A DNA stretch of 64,000 nucleotides from Pseudomonas sp. RGM2987 (GCF_022952855.1 NZ_JALJDX010000208.1:1-64000), one strand, 5' to 3'. Positions 37,801 to 48,488 are shown, numbered from the stretch's first letter. Numbers and translations are program-made. Notes: a model not told the origin generated them from the sequence alone.

Positions 37801-38118
37801 AAGAAACTCGGGGTCAGCTTCGCCATGGACGACTTCGGTACCGGTTATTCGTCGCTGACCTACCTCAAGCGCCTACCGGTGGACACGCTGAAGATCGACC
37901 AGTCATTCGTGCGCGATGCCACCAGTGACCCCAACGACGCGGAAATCATCCGCGCCATCGTTGCCATGGCCCGCAGTCTCAACCTGGAAATGATTGCCGA
38001 AGGCGTGGAGACCCTGGAGCAGTTGCACTTTTTGCAGGGGCTTGATTGCCATTTGTACCAGGGCTATCTGCACAGCCGACCGTTGCCGCTGGAGGCGTTT
38101 GAGCGGTTGTTGCCGTAA
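34840..38118 (+). CDS. five-PAS GGDEF-EAL c-di-GMP signalling protein
   Basis: A 1092-residue soluble protein with five successive PAS/PAC modules (about 25-150, 150-275, 275-400, 400-525, 525-650), a GGDEF domain (LGGDEF intact, near 730) and an EAL domain (EALVRW near 870, LEITEG, DDFGTGYSSLTYL, AEGVETLEQL). Both catalytic signatures look intact, so it could make and break c-di-GMP. No membrane segment or signal peptide is seen. It resembles large Pseudomonas PAS-GGDEF-EAL proteins; the PAS ligands are unknown. Confidence 0.93.
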   Translation: MPNPADHIPPLPRIQALDPKRSEQSWDSAPQLLAALNGARLGAWSWDIETGQISWSRGTQALFGFDPRQPLPTDVDYLDLLLPEDRARAIRAFHAAVAGAPLEQAMHHRIVWPDGSLHWLEINGSVLPDKHGRPRMIGVIREITHQREREQALRSSEKRFATLFHLCPNMVLLTRQEDGLIIEANKYFESLFGWPLHDIIGRTTLELGLWVQPSQRAKLLEAIQAKGELASMEVQLRASNELVHTGLLSAQKVEIEGQPYLLSTFLDTTERKQAEQALKDSQERLDLALDSAQLGTWDWHIPSGMLYGSARAAQLHGLEPKPFHESFDAFFDGVPTEERNNMRNAYRSLREGPAGNYQLTYRVQLPDGSSRYLESRARLYRNDDGSPLRMAGTLLDITDQVEREQSLAASEEKFATLFHVSPDPICVTHQDTGRFLEINSSFSQTFGWVASDVIDRTADEIGLWDAPGSSLQRIERVIREQSLNNVAIVVHHKNGQPLTCVISSRQINVGNQPCIVTTLRDITQQQRSEAALKASEEKFAKAFHSSPDAITITERESGRYLEVNDGFCRLTGYRADEVVGHTVYEVGIWAEEKQRNSLLTELQLKGRVHHQEMLGRNKRGEILTVEVSVEPITLNETACLLLTARDVSLLRNAEAQIRHLAYHDPLTNLPNRALLMDRLSQQIALLKRHNLRGALLFLDLDHFKHINDSLGHPVGDTVLKIITARLEASVRLEDTVARLGGDEFVVLLSGLEGSRAVVSEQVQNLADTLRELLSEPMSLDGQRLQVTPSIGMALIPDHGSTPADLLKRADIALYRAKDSGRNTSQMFHATMQKAASERLRMETDLRQALARGEFSLHFQPQVDARNNRIIGAEALVRWHHPELGAQSPNEFIKVLEDSGLILEVGTWILDEACDGFKQLIAKGKVDPRQFSLCVNISPRQFRQSDFVERIENSLASHGLPCSMLKLEITEGIVIQNLDDTIGKMRRLKKLGVSFAMDDFGTGYSSLTYLKRLPVDTLKIDQSFVRDATSDPNDAEIIRAIVAMARSLNLEMIAEGVETLEQLHFLQGLDCHLYQGYLHSRPLPLEAFERLLP

Positions 38119-38128
38119 TGCAAGCACC

Positions 38129-38262
38129 TTGTGGAGAGGGAGCTTGCTCCCGCTGGGCTGCGCAGCAGCCCCAAAAAGCGCGATACCGAATTGCCTGACA
38201 CTCCCCGTCGGTAGCTCTCGGGGCTGCTTCGCACCCCAGCGGGAGCAAGCTCCCTCGCCACA
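38129..38262. repeat. REP pair, family B
   Basis: Inverted pair with GGGCTGCGCAGCAGCCC arms; the left copy reads GTGGAGAGGG, one base off the core. After the c-di-GMP gene. Confidence 0.82.
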
Positions 38263-38282
38263 GGGCGCGACACCCACATGAA

Positions 38283-38309
38283 GAAGGGCGCCATTTAGGC
38301 GCCCTTCTT
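38283..38309. terminator. bidirectional terminator between the c-di-GMP gene and hsp20
   Basis: GAAGGGCGCC, ATTTA loop, GGCGCCCTTC; on the minus strand followed by TTC, 14 bases after the hsp20 stop. Confidence 0.75.
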
Positions 38310-38322
38310 CAGTTGCGGTGCA

Positions 38323-38775
38323 TCAGTTTTGCAGCGCGGGTTGCTGCTGCGCCCCATTGATCGGGATGCGCTTGGCTTTCGCCTCTTCCGGGATCACCCG
38401 CAACAGGTCGATGCTCAACAGACCGTTGCTCAAGCCGGCGGATTTGATCTCGATATGATCCGCCAACCGGAAGGACAGCTTGAATGCACGCTGGGCAATG
38501 CCCTGGTGCAGGTAGGTGACGCTGTCATTGCTGGCCTCGCGCTTACCGCCGCTGATGGTCAGCACACCTTTTTCCACTTGCAGGTCCAGGTCTTCCTCCC
38601 GGAAGCCCGCAGCAGCCACGACGATACGGTATTCATCATCACCGTATTTTTCCACGTTGTAGGGTGGATAGCTGCTGCCCGGTTCGTTGCGCAAAGCGGT
38701 TTCGAACAGATCGTTGAAACGGTCGAAACCTACCGAGGAACGGAACAGCGGGGCCAGCGAAAATGCAGTACTCAT
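38323..38775 (-). CDS. ibpA: small heat-shock protein, Hsp20/IbpA family
   Basis: A 150-residue alpha-crystallin-type chaperone that holds unfolded proteins for the DnaK/ClpB system. The start (LAPLFRSSVGFDRFNDLFE) and the core (VEKYGDDEYRIVVAAAGF, LDLQVEKGVLTISGGK, AQRAFKLSFRLADHIEI) match IbpA. A sigma-32-type promoter and a ROSE-like hairpin precede it, so heat control should act on both transcription and translation. Confidence 0.93.
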   Translation of the reverse strand: MSTAFSLAPLFRSSVGFDRFNDLFETALRNEPGSSYPPYNVEKYGDDEYRIVVAAAGFREEDLDLQVEKGVLTISGGKREASNDSVTYLHQGIAQRAFKLSFRLADHIEIKSAGLSNGLLSIDLLRVIPEEAKAKRIPINGAQQQPALQN

Positions 38776-38782
38776 GATTCAA

Positions 38783-38804
38783 ATCTCCTGAAAAATCAGC
38801 AAGG
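38783..38804 (-). promoter_or_regulatory. ROSE-like RNA thermometer at the hsp20 start
   Basis: In the mRNA, CCTTGCTGA, a four-T loop and TCAGGAG form a hairpin that hides the ribosome site; UUGCU opposite AGGA is the hallmark of ROSE elements found before ibpA genes. Confidence 0.65.
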
Positions 38805-38845
38805 TTTTTTGTCTCCGCGACCCGGATTCGGCATCGCGTAACCCC

Positions 38846-38874
38846 TATCTAGGGTTCGCCAAAAACTTTTCAAG
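38846..38874 (-). promoter_or_regulatory. sigma-32 (RpoH) type promoter of hsp20
   Basis: CTTGAAAA at 38867-38874 (-35) and CCCTAGATA at 38846-38854 (-10) on the minus strand with about 13 bases between; consensus is CTTGAAA-N11-16-CCCCATNT. It lies 20 bases beyond the dusC stop. Confidence 0.72.
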
Positions 38875-38894
38875 AGCTTTTTTTGAAATTTTTT

Positions 38895-39854
38895 TCAGGC
38901 CGCTTCCGTGTGCGGTACGCCCAGCAAATGGCCCACCGCGTCCAGCTCGGTTTCCCGGCGCAGGGCCGTAAACAACTGCACCGCCTCGGGATAATTGCGG
39001 GTGAGCATGGCCAGCCATTGCTTCAGTCGACCCGGCGCCTGGCGCGGTGTCAGTTGCTCGACCACCTGTCGCCAGAACTCCTGGAGCATCGGTTGCAGCT
39101 CGGCCCACGACATCTGGACCACTTCCTCGCCGGCCCGGGCTGCGGCGATCTGCCGGGCGAGGTCTGGGCGGGAAACGAGACCGCGACCGAGCATGATGTC
39201 TTCCACGCCGCTGATTTCGCGGCAACGGCGCCAATCGTCCACGCTCCAGATATCACCGTTGGCGAATACCGGCACCTTGACCACTTCCTGGACCCGGGGA
39301 ATCCATTCCCAGTGCGCCGGTGGCTTGTAGCCGTCGGTCTTGGTCCGCGCATGCACGACGATGTGCTCGGCGCCGCCTTCGGCCAGGGCCGTGGCGCAGA
39401 CCAGCGCGCCGTCCGGGCTATCAAAGCCCAGGCGCATCTTGGCCGTGACAGGGATATGGCCGGGGACCGCGCGACGTACGTGCTCGACGATCCGGTTGAG
39501 CAGTTCCGGCTCCTTGAGCAACACCGCCCCGCCCCGGGACTTGTTCACAGTCTTGGCTGGGCAACCGAAGTTCAAGTCGATGACTTGCGAACCCAACTCA
39601 CAGGCCAGCGCCGCGTTTTCCGCCAGGCACACCGGATCGGACCCCAGCAGCTGCACCCGCAATGGCACGCCGGCGGCGGTCTTGGCATCGGTCAACAGTT
39701 CAGGGGCGAGCTTGTGGAAATAGGCCGGTGTGAGCAGGCGGTCGTTGATACGGATGAACTCGGTGACACACCAGTCGATACCGCCAACGCGGGTCAGGAC
39801 ATCCCGCAGGATGTTGTCAACCAACCCCTCCATGGGCGCCAGGGCAATTTGCAT
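38895..39854 (-). CDS. dusC: tRNA-dihydrouridine(16) synthase
   Basis: A 319-residue FMN enzyme that reduces U16 in t[19 protein letters not shown] near the start, catalytic Cys in [19 protein letters not shown] near 98, and [11 protein letters not shown]. The DusC subgroup is suggested by the start and the length. ATG 39854 begins [10 protein letters not shown]. The gene ends just before the hsp20 promoter. Confidence 0.92.
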   Translation of the reverse strand: MQIALAPMEGLVDNILRDVLTRVGGIDWCVTEFIRINDRLLTPAYFHKLAPELLTDAKTAAGVPLRVQLLGSDPVCLAENAALACELGSQVIDLNFGCPAKTVNKSRGGAVLLKEPELLNRIVEHVRRAVPGHIPVTAKMRLGFDSPDGALVCATALAEGGAEHIVVHARTKTDGYKPPAHWEWIPRVQEVVKVPVFANGDIWSVDDWRRCREISGVEDIMLGRGLVSRPDLARQIAAARAGEEVVQMSWAELQPMLQEFWRQVVEQLTPRQAPGRLKQWLAMLTRNYPEAVQLFTALRRETELDAVGHLLGVPHTEAA

Positions 39855-39931
39855 GGAAAAACACACTCAACGAAAAAACGTGCGGCAGTTTACCGGATTT
39901 TGCCCACACCATCTGAATTCACCACCACCCC

Positions 39932-40155
39932 CTGTAGGAGCGAGCTTGCTCGCGAAGCGGTGGGTCAGGCTACATTGATGTGAATGTGCCGCCGCATTCG
40001 CGAGCAAGCCTGCTCCCACAGGGGGTTGCGCAGCTCTCAGGAATCAAGTCCGCCGCAAATCCAATTGTGGGAGCGGGCTTGCTCGCGAAAGCGCTGGAGC
40101 AGCTTGCATTGATGCTGAATGTGCCGTCGCATTCGCGAGCAAGCCCGCTCCCACA
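39932..40155. repeat. two REP pairs (REPINs), family A
   Basis: Inverted pairs at 39932-40024 and 40065-40155 fill the 311-base gap between dusC and the thioesterase; both share the spacer phrase TGAATGTGCCG, so one probably duplicated. No gene or other signal seen in the gap. Confidence 0.85.
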
Positions 40156-40165
40156 AGGGTTCAGT

Positions 40166-40609
40166 TCATGACAAAGCTGTCGCGGGCATGGCCGCGCCGT
40201 AGCCTTCGATGAATTCCGGCGGCATGCGCTTGGGTCGGCCGCTGGACAGTTCGATGCAGACGAAAGTGGTCTGGGCCCGCAATAGGGTGGTGTTGTCGCT
40301 GGGGCGGATCAACTGGAAGTGCCGGGTCATCTTCAACCGTTGGTCCCAGTCGACGATCCAGGTCGCCAGTTGCAGCTCATCGCCTTCATAGGCCGCCGCC
40401 AGGTAATCGATTTCATGCCGCACCACCGCCATGGCCCGATCCAGCCGTCGGTACTCAACCAGGTCCAGCCCCAGGCGTTGCGAATGCCGCCAGGCACAGC
40501 GCTCCAGCCAGGTGACGTACACGGCATTGTTGGCGTGCCCCAACCCGTCGATGTCTTCGGCGCCTACCTGAAGATCAATGATGAACGGCGTTGCCCGATC
40601 CCAGCCCAT
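40166..40609 (-). CDS. 4HBT-family acyl-CoA thioesterase
   Basis: A 147-residue hot-dog fold protein: DIDGLGHANNAVYVTWLERCAW matches the 4-hydroxybenzoyl-CoA thioesterase signature with its catalytic Asp, and RLDRAMAVVRHEIDYLAAAYEGDEL follows. It hydrolyses acyl-CoA or acyl-ACP thioesters; the natural substrate is unknown. Monocistronic between REP-filled gaps. Confidence 0.88.
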   Translation of the reverse strand: MGWDRATPFIIDLQVGAEDIDGLGHANNAVYVTWLERCAWRHSQRLGLDLVEYRRLDRAMAVVRHEIDYLAAAYEGDELQLATWIVDWDQRLKMTRHFQLIRPSDNTTLLRAQTTFVCIELSSGRPKRMPPEFIEGYGAAMPATALS

Positions 40610-40654
40610 GCCCCTCTCCCGGTCGAATGTGGATCGGCGCAGTGTACCCGATCC

Positions 40655-40746
40655 CTGTGGGAGCCGGGCTTGCCCGCGATGGCGCCAGGACAGACTGCAT
40701 CACTGCGAATGTACCGACATCATCGCGGGCAAGCCTTGCTTCCCCC
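40655..40746. repeat. REP pair (REPIN), family A variant
   Basis: Inverted pair with CGGGCTTGCCCGCGATGG cores, and a one-base insertion (GGGAGCCGGGC) in the left copy. Confidence 0.8.
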
Positions 40747-40757
40747 ACCATTCAAGC

Positions 40758-41591
40758 TCAGGCCAACTGCCGTGCTTGCAGGCTGCGCCCAGCCAACAGG
40801 GATAACACGCCTTCAATCACACGGGGATCGGCCAACACCCGCTGATGCCCGCCCTGGGGCAAGCGCAGCAAGCGGCTGTCGAACCAGGCCTCATGAATCA
40901 GTTGCGATTCCTTGACCGACACTGAAGTGTCATCCTCGGCATGGACGATCAGCCCCGGCACGTCCATCTGGTAATGCGCGACGTCCATCTTCGACGCGGG
41001 CATGCCCACATCGTTTTCCACCTGGCGTATGAACGCCGATCGCGCGCGAGGCGGCAGACCCATATGGCGGGCAAAACCGCGCAATACACCCAGGATGCGC
41101 GCCGGCGCCGCGATGCTGACCAGGGTCTCGGTGCGCAGTCCCAACTGGACCGCCAGCATGGCGCTGGCGCCGCCCATGGAGTGCCCGATCACAGCCTGCA
41201 ACGGTGGCAGTTCGGCGGCGGCTTCGAGCATGGCCCGGGCGAACAACAGGACGTTCGCTTCGCGACCCGGAGAGCGGCCATGGGCCGGACCGTCCAGCGC
41301 CACCACGGTGTAACCGGCGTCCACCAGCGCAGTGATCAACGCCGCGAACTGGGTGGGCCGCCCTTCCCAACCGTGCATCAGCAAGACGGCGGGGCCATTG
41401 CCCCAACGCAAGGCCGAGAGACCGAAGCGCAAGGTGACGCGCTCGGCGCTCGCCAACAGTGGCAACTCCCAGTCCCGAGGCGGCAGATCCCGGGGCCGCA
41501 TGAACAGCGATCGCATCTTCTTCGCCACCAGTTGCGGAGCCACTCGGCCCAGCGTGCCATTGACGCCACGAATCCAGGTCAACCTGTCCAT
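40758..41591 (-). CDS. alpha/beta hydrolase
   Basis: A 277-residue serine hydrolase: LMHGWEGRP near 71-79, nucleophile elbow GHSMGG with Ser138, acid in VHAEDDTSV and base in PQGGHQRV. Substrate unknown. It is 28 bases after the TetR gene on the same strand, so it is probably the regulator's target or partner. Confidence 0.88.
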   Translation of the reverse strand: MDRLTWIRGVNGTLGRVAPQLVAKKMRSLFMRPRDLPPRDWELPLLASAERVTLRFGLSALRWGNGPAVLLMHGWEGRPTQFAALITALVDAGYTVVALDGPAHGRSPGREANVLLFARAMLEAAAELPPLQAVIGHSMGGASAMLAVQLGLRTETLVSIAAPARILGVLRGFARHMGLPPRARSAFIRQVENDVGMPASKMDVAHYQMDVPGLIVHAEDDTSVSVKESQLIHEAWFDSRLLRLPQGGHQRVLADPRVIEGVLSLLAGRSLQARQLA

Positions 41592-41619
41592 CGCTCACCT
41601 CCAGGCATGCATCTTGCGC

Positions 41620-42159
41620 TCAGCGCACTGCCGACTTGGCGGCACGCAGCAAACGATCCGACAGTTCTCCTGGGCCCAAGGCCCGCGCCAGGGCCAGGCC
41701 GCCCACCATCAAGGCGATATCGGCCAGGGCCTTGTCGGCATCTTCGGGACTGGCCGCTAACTGCGCGGCCATCAACTCAATGTGCTCGCTGAGCACGTCA
41801 CGAAACGGATCCGGCAAACGACCCAGCTCGCCGATCGAAGCCGGGATCGGGCAAGCGTTCTCGGTGGAATCGCGATGCTTGCGCGACAGGTAGAACGCCG
41901 CTACCAGGGCGCGCCGCTCTTCACCGGTCAGCTCAGCATCCATGTCGGCGATCAAGCCGCGGCGCCGGCTGAGCAGTTTCTTGAACGCCTCGAGCATCAA
42001 CGCATCCTTGCTTTCGAAATGGGCGTAGAAACCGCCCACCGTCAGCCCGGCTGCGCCCATCACCTCGCCCACGCTCGGCTCGGCCGGGCCACGCTGGATC
42101 AACGCGTCGCTGGCGGCCTTGATAATGCGTTCACGGGTTTGTGCCTTTTTATCGCTCAT
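41620..42159 (-). CDS. TetR/AcrR-family regulator
   Basis: A 179-residue repressor: RERIIKAASDALIQRG start and HTH SVGEVMGAAGLTVGGFYAHFESKDALM (about 28-54), then a helical ligand domain. GGAGG precedes ATG 42159. It forms an apparent operon with the alpha/beta hydrolase and should bind the AT-rich palindromes just upstream. Confidence 0.9.
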   Translation of the reverse strand: MSDKKAQTRERIIKAASDALIQRGPAEPSVGEVMGAAGLTVGGFYAHFESKDALMLEAFKKLLSRRRGLIADMDAELTGEERRALVAAFYLSRKHRDSTENACPIPASIGELGRLPDPFRDVLSEHIELMAAQLAASPEDADKALADIALMVGGLALARALGPGELSDRLLRAAKSAVR

Positions 42160-42169
42160 CGCTGCCTCC

Positions 42170-42205
42170 GAATATTACGACTAGAATATTATTCGCATAA
42201 TAATT
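42170..42205 (-). promoter_or_regulatory. putative TetR operator/promoter
   Basis: Two GAATATT direct repeats (42170-42176, 42184-42190) and the palindrome ATTATTCGCATAAT inside 42185-42205, 26 bases before the TetR start. AT-rich in GC-rich surroundings; TATTCT on the minus strand could be a -10. Autoregulation is inferred. Confidence 0.55.
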
Positions 42206-42282
42206 TTCTGCAAGCGGAAAATTCAGACCGCCTGTCAGGATCATCTTTGAGAAAGGGAGAATTGGCTGAACGCCAGACAAAC

Positions 42283-42313
42283 AAAAGGGCCATTCAAGAA
42301 TTGAATGACCCTT
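42283..42313 (-). terminator. terminator of the Ala-Glu tRNA operon
   Basis: On the minus strand AAGGGTCATTCAA, short loop, TTGAATGGCCCTT followed by TTGTTTG, 27 bases after the last tRNA. Confidence 0.85.
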
Positions 42314-42339
42314 ATAAAATCCCGCAGAGCGGGTAATCG

Positions 42340-42415
42340 TGGCGTCCCCTAGGGGACTCGAACCCCTGTTACCGCCGTGAAAGGGCGGTGTCCTAGGCCA
42401 CTAGACGAAGGGGAC
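42340..42415 (-). tRNA. tRNA-Glu (anticodon TTC), copy 2
   Basis: A 76-base cloverleaf, acceptor GTCCCCT, anticodon loop CTTTCAC, CCA encoded; last gene of the operon. Confidence 0.95.
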
Positions 42416-42491
42416 ACAAACCTTCTTGCTTGATCAGCGCTGAGAACTGATCGATTCAAGGCCGGTGTGGCCAGACCTTGAACCTGTCGAT

Positions 42492-42567
<76 letters not shown>

Positions 42568-42619
42568 GGATTTTTCGCCTCGCGGCGCAGCGACATCTTG
42601 CAACATCGCTTCGTAAAAC

Positions 42620-42695
42620 TGGCGTCCCCTAGGGGACTCGAACCCCTGTTACCGCCGTGAAAGGGCGGTGTCCTAGGCCACTAGACGAAGGGGAC
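42620..42695 (-). tRNA. tRNA-Glu (anticodon TTC), copy 1
   Basis: Identical over its length to the copy at 42340-42415; the spacer to the neighbouring Ala gene is also partly conserved. Confidence 0.95.
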
Positions 42696-42774
42696 GCAAA
42701 CCCTTCTATACAACTGATCAACGCTGAGTGTTGATCGCTTCAAGGCCGGTGTGGCCAGACCTTGAAGTGTAAAT

Positions 42775-42850
<76 letters not shown>

Positions 42851-42871
42851 TCATCGCTGAGGACGGGGCGA

Positions 42872-42900
42872 ATCTTAAGGGCGTATCGGGGGGCTGTCAA
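42872..42900 (-). promoter_or_regulatory. sigma-70 promoter of the Ala-Glu tRNA operon
   Basis: TTGACA (-35, 42895-42900) and TAAGAT (-10, 42872-42877) with 17 bases between, followed by a GC-rich discriminator. Confidence 0.85.
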
Positions 42901-42957
42901 ATTTATTTTCAACAAATCTGAAAATTTTTTGCCGGGATAACAATCACTTACCGACAA

Positions 42958-42973
42958 ACCCCGGAAAACCGGG
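42958..42973 (-). terminator. hairpin after gltX
   Basis: CCCCGG, AAAA, CCGGGG, 24 bases after the gltX stop on the minus strand; T-run weak. It separates gltX from the tRNA promoter. Confidence 0.5.
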
Positions 42974-42996
42974 GTATGCCCTGCCTCATCGACCGC

Positions 42997-44478
42997 TTAG
43001 GCAATCGCGCCGAGCAGTTTTTCCCACTCCTTGTTTTCCTTCTTCGACACGCCACCGAGCAGATCGATGGCCTGGCGCAGACGGAAACGCGTCAGGTCCG
43101 GTCCGAGGATTTCCATCGCATCAAGCACGGACACCGAGCTGGCCTGGCCGGTTATGGCGGCGAACATCAGCGGCATGGCGTCGCGCAACTTCAGCTCCAG
43201 AGACTCGACCACCGCCTGGATGGTCGCGGTGATGCTGTCCTTTTCCCATTGGCGCAGGCTTTCGAGCTTCCACAGGATCAGTTGCATCAACTGACGCACC
43301 TGATCGCCCGAGAGTTTCTTGGACTCGAACAGCTTCGCGTCCGGCGTCACGCCACCGGCGAAGAAGAAACCGGCCAGCGGGGCGATCTGACTGAAGGTCT
43401 CTACCCTGCCCTGCACATGGGGGGCGATTTTCATCATGTACTCAGGATTCAACGCCCACTTCTGCACGCGTGCGGCGAACTCTTCCACCGGCAGGTCCCG
43501 CAGCCACTGGCCGTTGAGCCACGAGAGTTTCTCGATATCGAAAATCGGGCCGCCCAGGGAGACGCGCGACAGGTCGAAGTGCTCGACCATTTCCTGCAAT
43601 GAGAACTTCTCGCGCTCGTCGGGCATCGACCAGCCCATGCGCCCCAGGTAGTTGAGCATCGCTTCGGGCATGAAGCCCATGCGCTCGTAGAAAGTCACCG
43701 AGGTCGGGTTCTTGCGCTTGGACAGCTTGCTCTTGTCCGGGTTACGCAGCAGCGGCATGTAGCACAGCTGCGGCTGTTCCCAACCGAAGTACTCGTAGAG
43801 CAGGATCAGTTTCGGCGCCGAGGGCAGCCACTCTTCACCACGCAGTACGTGGGTGATGCCCATCAGGTGATCGTCGACCACGTTGGCGAGGAAGTACGTC
43901 GGCAGGCCGTCGGTCTTCATCAGCACTTGCATGTCCATGCGATCCCACGGGATCTCGACATCGCCACGCAGCAGGTCCGGCACCACGCAGACGCCTTCAC
44001 TCGGGACTTTCATGCGGATGACATGAGGCTCACCGGCCGCCAGGCGACGGGCGACTTCTTCCTTGGACAGCAGCAGCGCACGGCCGTCATAGCGCGGGGT
44101 TTCACCACGGGAGATCTGCTCGGCACGCATCTGGTCCAGTTCTTCGGCGGTGCAGAAGCACGGGAACGCATGGCCCATGTCGACCAGTTGCTGGCAATAC
44201 TGTTTGTAGATATCGCCACGCTCGCTCTGCCGGTACGGCCCATGGGGGCCGCCGACATCCGGGCCTTCGCTCCATTCGATCCCCAACCAGCGCAGGGCAT
44301 CGAAAATCTGCTGCTCGGACTCACGGGTCGAACGCAACTGGTCGGTGTCCTCGATCCGCAGGATGAACTCACCGCCATGCTGCTTGGCAAAGCAATAGTT
44401 GAACAGAGCGATGTAAGCGGTGCCGACATGGGGATCGCCAGTGGGCGACGGCGCGATGCGGGTACGGACGGTGGTCAT
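42997..44478 (-). CDS. gltX: glutamyl-tRNA synthetase
   Basis: A 493-residue class I aminoacyl-tRNA synthetase: the HIGH-like [16 protein letters not shown] near residue 9 and the KMSKS-like KLSKRKNP near 245, with a discriminating C-terminal anticodon-binding domain. Start at ATG 44478 ([14 protein letters not shown]); a longer upstream frame lacks conservation. The tRNA-Glu genes lie just downstream, in the usual Pseudomonas order. Confidence 0.97.
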   Translation of the reverse strand: MTTVRTRIAPSPTGDPHVGTAYIALFNYCFAKQHGGEFILRIEDTDQLRSTRESEQQIFDALRWLGIEWSEGPDVGGPHGPYRQSERGDIYKQYCQQLVDMGHAFPCFCTAEELDQMRAEQISRGETPRYDGRALLLSKEEVARRLAAGEPHVIRMKVPSEGVCVVPDLLRGDVEIPWDRMDMQVLMKTDGLPTYFLANVVDDHLMGITHVLRGEEWLPSAPKLILLYEYFGWEQPQLCYMPLLRNPDKSKLSKRKNPTSVTFYERMGFMPEAMLNYLGRMGWSMPDEREKFSLQEMVEHFDLSRVSLGGPIFDIEKLSWLNGQWLRDLPVEEFAARVQKWALNPEYMMKIAPHVQGRVETFSQIAPLAGFFFAGGVTPDAKLFESKKLSGDQVRQLMQLILWKLESLRQWEKDSITATIQAVVESLELKLRDAMPLMFAAITGQASSVSVLDAMEILGPDLTRFRLRQAIDLLGGVSKKENKEWEKLLGAIA

Positions 44479-44598
44479 GGCATGTCTCGGAAAGAAGATA
44501 AAAGCGAAGATCAAACAGGGGGCGAATGGTAACAGGCGATGGCAGGGGGGCTCCAGTCGGAGGGGGATATCAGCGGGAACCGTCAGACCGCGTCGCCT

Positions 44599-44667
44599 CA
44601 TTCGCGAGCAAGCCCGCTCCCACAGGGGGTACGCATTCCATGTGGGAGCGGGCTTGCTCGCGAAAGG
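44599..44667. repeat. REP pair (REPIN), family A, short loop
   Basis: Inverted pair with a spacer of only about 18 bases, between uvrB and gltX. Confidence 0.85.
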
Positions 44668-44689
44668 GCCCTAAAGGCCGGCGCAAACC

Positions 44690-46705
<2,016 letters not shown>

Positions 46706-47037
46706 GACATAACCTCTGGGTTCACCCCGGTCGGCCAGCCGACAGGAACGAGAAAGACCGAAACGACTGATGTCGTCCGAGGAAAAAGCTGGGATGCGCA
46801 CAATGTGGAGGTGAATCCCTTAGCTTTCAAGACGAACGTCCTACAAGCCTTGAAGACTTTGACGCCGCGAAGGGACTAACGGTCGAAAAAAAACCAAAAT
46901 TCTTACCGTAAAAGCCGAATCGCCTGTCGCCGCAGCCGGTGATGGCCTCTATACTAGCTCCCCGTTTGTGCACCGCTCTAGTGCATCCGGCTGGAGCGCC
47001 ACACGTCCCCCCTCACTCCATTCAGAGCCGCGCAATA
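46706..47037. promoter_or_regulatory. divergent gap between uvrB and the aminotransferase
   Basis: A 332-base noncoding stretch with AT-rich patches near 46885-46920 and TATACT near 46950, a possible -10 for the plus-strand gene. No REP, no SOS-like CTGT-N8-ACAG box and no ORF with a ribosome site were seen. Confidence 0.4.
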
Positions 47038-48234
47038 ATGAGCCTGTTTTCCGCTGTCGAATTGGCACCCCGCGACCCCATCCTGGGCCTCAACGAAGCA
47101 TTCAACGCTGACACCCGTACCAATAAGGTCAACCTGGGCGTAGGTGTTTACTGCAACGAGGAGGGGCGCATTCCACTCCTGCGCGCCGTGGTCGAAGCCG
47201 AGACGATTCGCGTGGCCCAGCACGTTTCCCGCGGCTACCTGCCGATCGACGGCATCGCCGCCTACGACCAAGCGGTCCAGACCCTGCTGTTCGGCAAGGA
47301 CTCTGCGCTGATCAGTTCCGGTCGCGTCATCACCACCCAGGCCGTGGGCGGCACCGGCGCATTGAAGATCGGCGCCGACTTCCTCAAGCAACTGCTACCT
47401 GACGCCGTCGTCGCCATCAGCGACCCAAGCTGGGAAAACCACCGCGCCCTGTTCGAAACCGCAGGCTTCCCGGTGCAGAACTACCGCTATTACGATGCCG
47501 CCACCCATGACGTGAACCGCGCAGGTCTGCTCGAAGACCTGAACGCCCTGCCCGACCGCTCGATCGTCGTGCTGCACGCCTGCTGCCACAACCCGACCGG
47601 TGTGGACCTGAGCCCGGAAGACTGGAAAAACGTGCTGGCCGTGGTCAAGGCCAAGAACCACGTTCCGTTCCTGGACATGGCCTACCAGGGCTTTGGCGAC
47701 GGTATCGACGAAGACGCGGGGGCCGTGCGCCTGTTCGCCGAATCGGGCCTGACCTTCTTCGCGTCCAGCTCGTTCTCCAAGTCGTTCTCGCTGTACGGCG
47801 AGCGCGTCGGCGCCCTGTCGATCGTCAGCGAATCGAAGGAGGAAAGCGCTCGCGTGCTGTCCCAGGTCAAGCGCGTGATCCGCACCAACTACTCAAACCC
47901 GCCAACCCATGGCGCCAGCATTGTTGCCGCCGTGCTCAACAGCCCGGAGCTGCGGGCCCAGTGGGAAGCGGAACTGGCCGAAATGCGCCTGCGCATTCGC
48001 GGCATGCGCAACCAGATGGTGGACATGCTGGCCAAGGCTGCACCGCACCGCGACTTCAGCTTCGTCGCACGCCAGCGCGGGATGTTCTCCTACTCCGGCC
48101 TGACCGTTGAACAAGTGACGCGCCTGCGCAACGAGTTCGGCATCTACGCCCTGGACACCGGCCGCATCTGCGTGGCGGCGTTGAACCAGAACAACATCGA
48201 TGCGGTGACCAAGGCGATTGTGCAGGTGATCTGA
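47038..48234 (+). CDS. aromatic amino-acid aminotransferase
   Basis: A 398-residue class I PLP aminotransferase: NLGVGVYCNEEGRIP near 30, CCHNPTGVDLS near 182, PLP lysine in SSSFSKSFSLYGERVGAL near 246, and a C-terminal SYSGLT/GRICVAALN. It matches the TyrB/AspC/PhhC group, interconverting Phe, Tyr and Asp with their keto acids; which one is preferred cannot be read from sequence. Start at ATG 47038 (MSLFSAVELAPRDPI). Confidence 0.9.
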   Translation: MSLFSAVELAPRDPILGLNEAFNADTRTNKVNLGVGVYCNEEGRIPLLRAVVEAETIRVAQHVSRGYLPIDGIAAYDQAVQTLLFGKDSALISSGRVITTQAVGGTGALKIGADFLKQLLPDAVVAISDPSWENHRALFETAGFPVQNYRYYDAATHDVNRAGLLEDLNALPDRSIVVLHACCHNPTGVDLSPEDWKNVLAVVKAKNHVPFLDMAYQGFGDGIDEDAGAVRLFAESGLTFFASSSFSKSFSLYGERVGALSIVSESKEESARVLSQVKRVIRTNYSNPPTHGASIVAAVLNSPELRAQWEAELAEMRLRIRGMRNQMVDMLAKAAPHRDFSFVARQRGMFSYSGLTVEQVTRLRNEFGIYALDTGRICVAALNQNNIDAVTKAIVQVI

Positions 48235-48261
48235 GGCTCGCCGAGCAAAGAGCCTTGAGAC

Positions 48262-48351
48262 CTGTGGGAGCGGGCTTGCTCGCGAAGGCGGTATGTCAGT
48301 TTAAATATTCGTAGCTGACACACCGCATTCGCGAGCAAGCCCGCTCCCACA
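48262..48351. repeat. REP pair (REPIN), family A
   Basis: Inverted pair with 40-base spacer, 27 bases after the aminotransferase stop. Confidence 0.87.
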
Positions 48352-48451
48352 TTGGTTTTTGTGTTTCCGCTTTTTAGCGCTGGGTGAGGCGGTAACAAGT
48401 GATTGAAGATCACCCCACTGCCCTTCCAGCGCCCCAATCATCACCCAAAGC

Positions 48452-48479
48452 TTGACTTCTCTTTTCCAATCAGTAACAT
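48452..48479 (+). promoter_or_regulatory. sigma-70 promoter of tRNA-Asn
   Basis: TTGACT (-35) and TAACAT (-10) with a 16-base spacer, nine bases before the tRNA. Confidence 0.75.
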
Positions 48480-48488
48480 ACGCGTCAT

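Noticed and set aside
46706..47037. SOS box for uvrB
   Set aside because: No CTGT-N8-ACAG-like site was visible in the gap.
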